64,000 nt of DNA from Calamus simplicifolius (Eukaryota > Streptophyta > Magnoliopsida > Arecales > Arecaceae): positions 458,156 to 522,155 of the forward strand of contig UESW01004761.1 of the NCBI GenBank assembly GCA_900491605.1. The letters are read 5' to 3'. The notes beneath the pieces were generated by a model. That model made no database searches. It had not been told where the DNA came from and saw only the letters and a program-made list of their open reading frames with translations. The translations under genes were made by a program, and so were the position numbers. Within the stretch, counting starts at the first letter, position 1. Each line of letters begins with the position of its first letter. Shown here one piece after another: positions 56,601 through 64,000 of the stretch.

Positions 56601-58282
56601 TGTTGGAAGATTATAGAAAAATTATATGATCCAATCCTTTTGATTTTGATGATTACTAAAAGCCATTGAGTTCATTAAAGATGTAATGAGTTTATGTAAA
56701 TGAGCAACAAATTTATTTTGAACAATCAATGAGAATGCTAAAGTTTAACTTTAATCAATTTTGAAAGTGACTTTAAGCTCAATATTCAAACTTTCAAAAG
56801 AAATGTTATAATTCATGTTTTATTCAATAAGTTTTTGGATTAGTTCTTGAATCAATTCTAAATGTCATTTTATTGTATTCAAGTCAAAACAATGAATTAA
56901 AATGAATCTGGAACGATTTTAATGTCAATCAGAAAAGTTTTTGATTTTTGATACGTTCCGGAGCCGACTCCTGAGTTTCAGAGTCGACTCCGCTCAGTGT
57001 ACAGAAATGTGCATCTGTCTCGAGTCGACCCACGAAATTTCGAGTCGACCCCTGATTCTGTCGAGCCGACTCCTGACTGTGCGAGTCGACTCCGCTCAGA
57101 CACCAGAAGAGTGTTTTTCTGAGCACTTCGCGAGTCGACTCCCGACTTCAGGAGTCGACACTTTATTTTGGCGAGTCGACCCCTAACCTTTATAAACATT
57201 TCTATTTTGGTAAGACGAGCTCGAGCCGACTCGGGAAAAGCATGAGTCGACTCCAGCAAATCTGGGCGCGATTTTTACGATGACACTCAGCTCCAACGGT
57301 AAGATTTTTGAATAACGGCTATTTTTCTTGTCTCTAACGGATATATTTTTGCAGATTCTATAAATAGAGGAGCTCTTTTCAAATCAAAAAGAAAATCAAA
57401 AAGAGAGAAAAGAATATCTTTCAAAAAGAGGGAAAAACAGAGCTTATTGGAAAAATCTTCTAGCTCAAAGAGAGTGATTCAAAAGGAGTGAAATCAAAGA
57501 GGAAGTTTCGTCTGCTCCAGATCTTCAATCCACAAGAGTCAAAAGAAAATCCACAAGCATTTCAAAGATCAAATCGAAGGATTTTCAAAAGGAGAAAAAG
57601 CTTCATCTCAACTCCAAAGTTTCAACGGTCAAGAATCTTGCTGAGGCCTGATTCAACACTTCAAGAGGAGTTAAAGAGAAGAAGGAAGAAAGCCAAAGCC
57701 ACTACCATCTGCAATACTATCAGGCTTTTCTAACCTTTATTTTATACTTCATTTGTATATTTGCTCAAGGGGAGCATTTCATTATTTAAACACTTTATTC
57801 TATTGTTTGCTGATTCAATCAGTGGATTGAATCAGTGGAGGTTGGTATACCTCGTTGCAAGCCGGAGTGCTTGTGTTGGGTTAGTTGTGAGCCCGTGAAA
57901 AACAACGTGTAGGGTTTTGTGCTGGTAAGCCCGAGTAAAACCAGCTGGGTTCGTTGTGCACCCGGAAAAACAACAAGTTTGAGTTGTGAGCTTGGAAAAC
58001 AACTCGGCTGTAATCTGAGGAGATTATAGTGTGGACCCAAGTGAATCTTGGGAGTGGACGTAGGTGTTGGTTGCACCGAACCACTATAAAATTATCTTGT
58101 GTTTGCCGTGCTATATTTTCTCTCTCTATCTCTCTTTATTATTTGCTTGTGCATTGCTTCTTAGTTAATTTCACTCACTTGCACATCTTGAGCAAATCTG
58201 TTTAAAACATTTAAAAAGTCTTAAATTTTTAAGAACCCAATTCACCCCCCCCCCCCCTCTTGGGTTGCCATTTGGGCCAACA
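56601..58282 (+). repeat. Copia-2 3' LTR
   Basis: Matches 47748-49452 with mostly short indels. TATAAATAG at 57359-57367; palindrome array at 56958-57255 with one or two units lost. A run of about 13 C's near 58246-58258 is close to the end. Confidence 0.95.
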
Positions 58283-58287
58283 CATCT

Positions 58288-58640
58288 TGAATGACTTTCA
58301 GGGACCAATATACAACCACTCAGAACCCCTCCCAGAAGCCAGGTTATGACAGACTCGGAACATAGGGAGGGTCGCAGTCACCCCAACGCGGCTACACAAC
58401 AAGATGAACCCGATGAGATTGCGCCAGCTATTTGGCGCCACCATTGTTGGACATATATTGTAAAACCTCATCACCTCCTGTACCAACGGGTGAAGAGAAA
58501 ACCAGAGACCTGCCCTAAGGCTTTCATCGTAGAAGAACACTCCATGCTTAACTCAGTCGGAACTCTATGCTCAGCCCTCGGCACCCGTAAGACTACGTCC
58601 CCAGGAACTCTATAAAGTCAACGGATTCTATCCAGATCCT
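58288..58640 (-). pseudogene. Antisense gene, N-terminal domain, split by Copia-2
   Basis: The minus-strand frame contains FFYDESLRAGLWFSLHP, APNSWRNLIGFILLC and GSEWLYIGP. These match the N-terminal domain of plant proteins labelled 'putative gypsy type transposon' (Pfam Transposase_28 in my memory). The frame would continue at 47742 on the other side of Copia-2, where the readable segment NIGSDFPRGWASYV fits the same domain. Copia-2 and its CATCT duplication therefore interrupt this exon. The true start codon is not certain. Confidence 0.7.
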
Positions 58641-59048
58641 CGAAGGTGATCTCTGAGACAACGTCGTTTGGGCCCTTCATATTGATGGAATAAGGAATAG
58701 AATACGAACAAACAAACAGAGGCTCAGGAAAGAAGGAAAAATCTCTATGGCAGGGGCAAAGAGGTGTTGCAGAAGAGCGCCGCCCTAGCCCTCTTTAAAT
58801 AACAATCCAAAAAGAAACCCCAATATGCCAAAACCCTCAATACAGGTGCCAGAAATAAAGGAGTCCCGCCACATGGAACTTCCGCTATCACAGCTTGTTG
58901 GAAACGAGGCATTTCCTCCTCGAGCTACGGCGAAAAATGATGATGAAATAGCGGCCCATCATTTACGAGATTGTTATTGCCCGCCTTTTTGAATCCCCCA
59001 AATAAGATTGCTCCGGAATTCTACTTCCTATATCCGAACTTACACTTC
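58641..59048. other. Ty3/gypsy sequence between antisense gene and PPT
   Basis: This probably contains the promoter and 5' leader of the antisense gene. TTTAAATA on minus near 58793-58800 could be a TATA-like element. No coding domain is seen. Confidence 0.4.
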
Positions 59049-59070
59049 GGACTAGGGAGTGGGGGGCATG
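59049..59070 (+). other. Polypurine tract of the Ty3/gypsy element
   Basis: GGACTAGGGAGTGGGGGGCA ends a few bases before the 3' LTR start TGATGAGG at 59071, the expected place for plus-strand priming. Confidence 0.8.
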
Positions 59071-60051
59071 TGATGAGGGGTAAAATCATCATTGCATTAT
59101 TGGATGCCCATATCGACAATTGGGTCATGCCCAATCCAAACACCCTGCCAGCCAGCTGGCATAACATCCAAGCAACGAAGCCGAATCACCTTTGATAAAG
59201 TCGGGTCGCCCCGACAACCTGAGCTATCCTCATATCTCGACCATACGAGCTGATCCATTCCTCGATAACCCGAGCTATCCTCATACTTCGGCCATCTGAG
59301 CTGAGCCATTCCTCGGTAACCTGAGTTATCTTCATACCTCGGCCATCTGAGCCGACCGTACCTCGGCCATTCGAGCCGATCCATTCTATACCTCAAAAAA
59401 CCAGGTTATTCCTCATTCTGGCCGAACCACGGCATTCAAAATACCTCTGCAAAATCTGGCGCAGGAGAGTTTGAATTCACTATAACAGCATAAGATTTCA
59501 TGCGGTGAATCATGCCCAGAAGTGGCCTAGGACCCGCAAGAGTGGCCTAGGTCTACGTGATCATTGAATCTCAAGGCATCAACCAGCTCTCTCAACCGTC
59601 GATCCTCTAACTGACAAGATGTGGACCCTACCGGCCTTGTAACAAACTTGATTCGAGTCCATCTCGAATCCTAACAGTTTTTAGACCCCATCCAGGGCAC
59701 GTTCAAGGAATCAGGTGATCGCCTATAAATACCACAACACTCCAACCTCTCAGGTACACTCAAAAATTCTAAGGCAATCTCTTACGCATTCATTGACTCA
59801 CTGAACCTCATACTCCATTAGAGCTCTCACAAGAGCCCTGAGGAACATTTCTGTGAGAGTCTTCTCCTCACATCTGCTTGCTGTGAATCTCCATTGACTT
59901 GAGCGTCGAAGGGTCCTACGCAGAGGGCAACCCCCATAGCACCCTCTGCGTGCGGATTGTCTTGCAGGTTCTACCCCAAGGTGATGAGATCGGCATCCAG
60001 ATCAGGAGCCGAAAGCGCACCCAAGGTGGAGAACGGATTTCTGCGGCAACA
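59071..60051 (+). repeat. 3' LTR of the Ty3/gypsy element
   Basis: It starts TGATGAGGGG and ends GCGGCAACA, so terminal TG...CA is intact. A TATAAATA-type sequence lies at 59724. The three 51-bp repeats (GAGCTATCC near 59221, 59272, 59323) are conserved. It is followed by the ATTTA duplication. Confidence 0.95.
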
Positions 60052-60056
60052 ATTTA

Positions 60057-60597
60057 AAACATGTGTTACTTGACACTTTTGTTTTGAAATTTTTTTGTTT
60101 AGCAATTTTATTAAAAAAATTAATCAAAAAATATTATTTACACTTCTTAATTTTATAAAAATGCTTAATATATTCATAGTACTTAACCAACATATATAAG
60201 AATAAATACTCATCGTCATGTACTCTCAACACTCCCATGTTTAAGTCTTCTTGCAAAATTAATGATCCATAATCGATCTATGTTCAAATATAATCATAAA
60301 TACATATTGCTCATGTACAATATTTTTTAATTTATATGAATTATAAGCTGGAATCACTTTAAAGTCATTATTTGAAATAGCTAAAAGGCTATTTCAAATG
60401 TATTATTTGAATTTATTGATTTTATGCAAGTATTTATAATTTTTTTAATGCATAATTGATATAAGATTAAATATTTATCATTGTAAGTTCTCGCGCTAGC
60501 ATTACCGAGGTCTAAGAGTTTTTGAATGATAAAGGAAAAAAAAGGATAGTTGCATTTCTTCATATAAATATCATAAACAAGATAATTAGCTGATAGC
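60057..60597. other. AT-rich spacer after the gypsy element
   Basis: This is the right-hand flank of the gypsy insertion and so was originally next to the PIF 3' flank at 25737. No gene or repeat is recognised. Confidence 0.45.
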
Positions 60598-61185
60598 TGT
60601 TAGAAATCTATTAACAATCTACATAATATTGTATAAAATTATAGATATGATCTTTGTATCACCTCCAGCCATTGCTTATGATTTACCTCTCGAAGATCTG
60701 AATCAGGATCTTGATCTTCCTCTCGATCTGAATCAACTGCAGATCTACCTCTTTGGGATCTTGATCTACCACTTCGAGAACCTTGATTGAGTGCTTCCAA
60801 TCAATGAGCTATCGCACACGATGGTGTATGCCCTCAGGATATGCTCTTGATCAGGGACCCAATATCTCTGCTTCTTTCTGGTTTCTCTCGGTATGTAATG
60901 TGTTATCGAAAACCTTAGAAGGGATCTCTTATTTAAAGAGATTTCCTTAACTCCTTTCCACCACCTACTCCCATCAAAGTAGGCATTTGGTTAAATTTCA
61001 AATTTCAAAAAGAGACATTGTTATCACTTATTAACTAGTCGATGGCTTTCGTTGAGAATTATTCGCAAACGATTAAGCTATATCGCAATAAAATAGGACC
61101 ATCTACCAATACGGGATACTACATTCTCCCACTTGGTCCGCATATTTTATCTTAATCCACAATTCTCAACACTGAACAAGAAATC
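60598..61185 (-). mobile_element. 3' end of another Copia element, truncated
   Basis: Read on minus, CCAAGTGGGAGAATG (61122-61136), the polypurine-tract type common in non-Sirevirus Copia elements, is followed by TAGTATCCCG (61121 down) and an LTR of 524 bp ending TTTCTAACA at 60598. The expected TG start is TA here. The internal sequence stops at 61185, where a Sirevirus-like LTR begins, so the rest of the element probably lies beyond that insertion, outside the window. Confidence 0.6.
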
Positions 61186-63052
61186 TGTTGACCAGATATA
61201 GCAACCCAAGAGGAGGGTGAATTGGGTTTCTTAAAAATTAATTACTAGCGCAAATATGTGCTTAATCACTAGTTAAAAAATTAGTTTGCAGCGGTGTAGT
61301 AGAGTGCACGAAACAAAATCACACAGAATAAGCAATCACAAATACAAGAGGGTTTATAGTGGTTCGGTGCCAAACTCGGCTCCTACGTCCACTCCCCAAA
61401 AACCCTTTGGAATTTCACTAATCGTATCACAACGATTACAACCCCTAGCCTTCAGCCAAACCCCTAGCCTTCCCGGCTAGTCCTCTTGTTTCACGGCACA
61501 AGGAAGCCAAACAACAATCATAGGGTTATCTCTAACCCTATTACAAATAATTTCAGAATAGATAACAAATAGCTCCTAACTTGAGCAAATATTCAAAGAG
61601 AATGTTACAAATTTGAAGCAAATCTGCAGCAAGAATGTGGATCTCTGACGTAGCTAAGACTTTTTGAATGCTTCATCGAATCTTGACGACTTGAGCAAGG
61701 ATTGAGGTTTGTCAACTTTACAGCACAAGAACTTGCTCTTCAATACTCCGAAAAATATGCAATGAAAACTCTGTTTGATTTTTTTCCTTCTCTTTTTCCT
61801 TTTTCAGATTTTCAAAGATTTGTCAACAAAATTGTCAAGAATTGTCAAGGTGTTCCTCTCTTCACATCTATTTAAACCAAAACAAAAATAATGTCCGTTA
61901 GATACATTGGTAAATAGAGAAAATTAAAAACGGGAAGAAATATAACCGTTTGAATTTATTTTCCTAAACATTTCCTTTGGCAAAGAAAGATCTCCTAAAA
62001 GAAAATGTGTAACCATGAAAACAGAAATATAATTATAAGAGAGAGAGCATTTAATATTTGAGGGAGGTGGTTGGCTGGACATAATTTCCAGCAGCTCCTC
62101 TGGAAGTCGTGCGGCCATGGAAGGAAGGGGAAAAGATCTAAAGCTAGCTAAGCAAAGCTAGCTAAACATCCCAAGCTAGCTAGCTAGCTAGCAAGGCTCC
62201 ACGGTAAGAAATCAGCCTCAATCCAAAATAAAGTAGCCAGCTAGTGAGCTAGCTCAATTTAAATTCCACACGGCTGAAAAAGGAAACCAGGAAAAAATAG
62301 TTAACTCCCCAGTTAGCTTTCTTGAATGAGTGCACGGCTTGGGGGTGAAAAAATCTGCCATAAAAAAATAGAGTAGTTAGCTTAAAAGATAGCTAAGATA
62401 CAAACTAGTTAGCTCTTTAGCTAACTAGCCACATAGACAAGCATCCCATGTTTTCATGAACAGAGAGAGTTTGAATTTTAGCTAGCTCTTTAGTTAGCTA
62501 TTTAAAAAGTGCATGAGGCCATGTAAAAAGTAGTTAGATCAAGAGCTAACTCAATTCAAGTTTCATACGGCTAAGAATGAAAAGACTTATAAAGTAGTTA
62601 GCTTGTTAGCTAACTCCAATGAACTAACCAGCTAGCTGCCCAGCTAGCTGATTCCAAGGAGTGATCGGCCAAGAGGAAAATCAGCACTAAATAGTTGGCT
62701 CTAGAGGCCAACCAGTCAACTAAAGAAGGAAGAAGTTAGCTAATAAGCTAACTAGTCCCATGCATGGTTCGGCCAGCTTCAATGTGAGAAAAAATAAATT
62801 AACTAGCAAGTGGGGGAAGCTAGCTAATGAGGGAAATAAGCTAGCTCACATGGTCATGCAATAATCCAAGGAATAAAGAATCAATTAGCTATATTCAAGA
62901 TAAGAGAAAACAAGCTTCCATATAACAAATAAAATTTTGCTTGATAAGGCTCACCTGTACGACACTTGTACATCCTTGCAATAATTTTAATTTTCATAAT
63001 AAACTTAGTCTTAATTATTTTGTAATCATCAAAATCAATGTAGGGGCCAACA
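61186..63052 (-). repeat. LTR of a third Sirevirus-like element
   Basis: Terminal TGTTGGCCCC at 63052 (minus) and GGTCAACA at 61186. TTTAAATAG on minus at 61868-61875 is a TATA-like site. Upstream of it, 62090-62860 is filled with AGCTAGCT, TTAGCTAA and related palindromes. The end CAACCCAAGAGG...GAATTGGG (61200-61230) resembles the end of the Copia-1/2 LTR. A polypurine tract follows at 63053-63065. Confidence 0.85.
62090..62860. repeat. Dispersed AGCTAGCT/TTAGCTAA palindrome cluster
   Basis: Roughly thirty AGCTA/TAGCT occurrences in under 800 bases, including a run of consecutive TAGC units near 62175-62192. Spacing is irregular. It lies in U3, upstream of the TATA-like site. Confidence 0.85.
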
Positions 63053-64000
63053 ATCTCCCCCTTTTTGATGATAACAAAACCATTAAGCATACAAAAGAAA
63101 ATATATAAAATTCTACCTTTTAATGTATATACTTTTCTCTTTACATGCTATTCTCTTCCATGAATGTTTCATGAATATAATGTATGCTAATCTCTCCCAT
63201 AAATGTAAATGAAGTGTATGCTATTCTCTCTCCCTTTTTGTCATTAATCAAAAAGAGATGAAAGAATGTGCACAATTAAGCATTCATCAAGGAAAAGACA
63301 TTAAGCATTCATAATGCATTAAAAAGCATAAGTACATAATATAAACTATTAAGTTTATGGCTTGATTATACAAGATATAATTTCAACCATACAACAAAGA
63401 TACATCAAAGTTCATCAAGGTTCATAATCTCAAATCATAAAAATAACATATATCAAGGTTCAAAATATGTCAAGGTCCAAATATATTAAAGTTCACAACA
63501 AAGTTTATATTATAAAGAAAAAATCTAATCTTCAATAGTAACAATAAGATACAAAAATATTAATCATTTAATAACAATTATATTTTCATAACTCAATTGA
63601 TACCAATTAAAAAAAAACTTTGAATGTAGGATCAAAATATCACCCTTTTTTATATATATATTGGAGCAAGGTGGCAGTTTCATAATTTGATATGCATTCA
63701 AATCATTGCCACATATAAGAGTTGATACCACATTTATACATCAAAGCACTTATAACAGTAAGATATTTGATATTTAATACATCATAGTGCTTAATGCATC
63801 AAAGTATCCAAATATTCAAGTAAGTTTCTTCTCCCCCTTACTAATTTAAAAATGTGTTGACATACAATATTAACAGATACCACATCAAATATTTGAGTTC
63901 AAATATGCTTACATTCTTCTCCCCTTTAATATTTTAAATTTGGTCTATATGTAATAAAAGTTTTATGCAAGAAATGATACCAATGTAATATAATCAAAAC
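63053..64000 (-). mobile_element. 3' internal region of the third Sirevirus-like element
   Basis: On minus, AAAAAGGGGGAGAT directly precedes the LTR. Similar tracts recur near 63220-63250, 63830 and 63920, matching the multiple polypurine tracts of Copia-1/2. No coding domain is within the window; the element continues past the right edge. Confidence 0.7.

Larger units (their letters stand above)
47748..58282 (+). mobile_element. Copia-2: Sirevirus nested in the gypsy antisense gene
   Basis: Same family as Copia-1 but on plus: LTRs 47748-49452 and 56601-58282, flanked by CATCT at 47743-47747 and 58283-58287. Primer-binding site TGGTATCAGAGC at 49455-49466; polypurine AAAAAGGGGGAGAT just before 56601. 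With Copia-1 it forms an inverted pair of ~10 kb arms separated by 6.4 kb. It carries many small length differences from Copia-1. Confidence 0.95.
25738..60051 (+). mobile_element. Ty3/gypsy Tat/Retand-type element hosting two Copia elements
   Basis: Two LTRs of ~980 bp (25738-26717 and 59071-60051) align end to end and are flanked by the identical 5-bp duplication ATTTA (25733-25737 and 60052-60056). Removing the two nested Copia elements and their duplications leaves about 13.6 kb. Order: LTR, primer-binding site, gag, protease, RT, RNase H, a second RNase H, integrase, hairpin minisatellite, antisense gene, polypurine tract, LTR. The second RNase H and the antisense ORF are known traits of the Tat lineage. 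LTR differences and many stops show an old, inactive copy. Confidence 0.95.

Noticed and set aside
57488..57733. Lys/Arg-rich frame in the Copia-2 3' LTR
   Set aside because: It comes from the purine-rich leader of the LTR and is not conserved between the LTR copies.

Overview
The window looks like plant nuclear DNA from an angiosperm, most likely a monocot. A palm is my guess from overall character, not something I can prove. Two host genes look intact: a single-exon type I (M-gamma, AGL80-like) MADS-box gene on the minus strand (9146-9922), and a six-exon phytochrome-interacting factor (PIF3-like bHLH) gene on the plus strand (22340-25050). Most of the rest is transposable-element DNA. I see no CRISPR array, operon or bacterial-type feature, and no convincing RNA gene.

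Layout. 1-1420: 5' part (element orientation) of a minus-strand Sirevirus-type Copia LTR, cut by the window edge. 1834-2827: about 1 kb non-autonomous DNA transposon with inverted ends. 4780-5820: diverged ~190-bp repeats. 5573-7340 and 7341-9137: a ~1.77-kb tandem duplication ending just below the MADS stop codon. 9146-10102: MADS gene with its TATA box. 10.1-19 kb: AT-rich intergenic DNA with microsatellites. 19085-20350: degraded RTE-like LINE, minus strand. 21.3-25.3 kb: PIF gene with CT-rich leader. 25738-60051: one old Ty3/gypsy element of the Tat/Retand type (TSD ATTTA, about 13.6 kb without its guests). It carries gag, pro, RT, RNase H, a second RNase H, integrase, a hairpin-rich minisatellite and a spliced antisense gene. 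Two members of one Sirevirus (Copia) family are nested in it: Copia-1 on minus (31223-41378, TSD GATAT) and Copia-2 on plus (47748-58282, TSD CATCT), forming a ~10-kb inverted pair. 60598-61185: end of another Copia element, itself interrupted at 61186 by a third Sirevirus-like element whose LTR (61186-63052) and 3' internal region run to the window edge.

Function. The MADS and PIF products are predicted transcription factors; nothing suggests that they act together. The most interesting signals are in the Sirevirus elements. Each of three different LTRs has its own array of short palindromes directly upstream of its TATA box. In the Copia-1/2 family the same GAGTCGACTC array recurs inside the element, just upstream of the extra post-pol ORF, with a TATA-like sequence in Copia-1. 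This suggests a second, internal promoter built from the same motif. Every retroelement polyprotein here is broken by stops or frameshifts.
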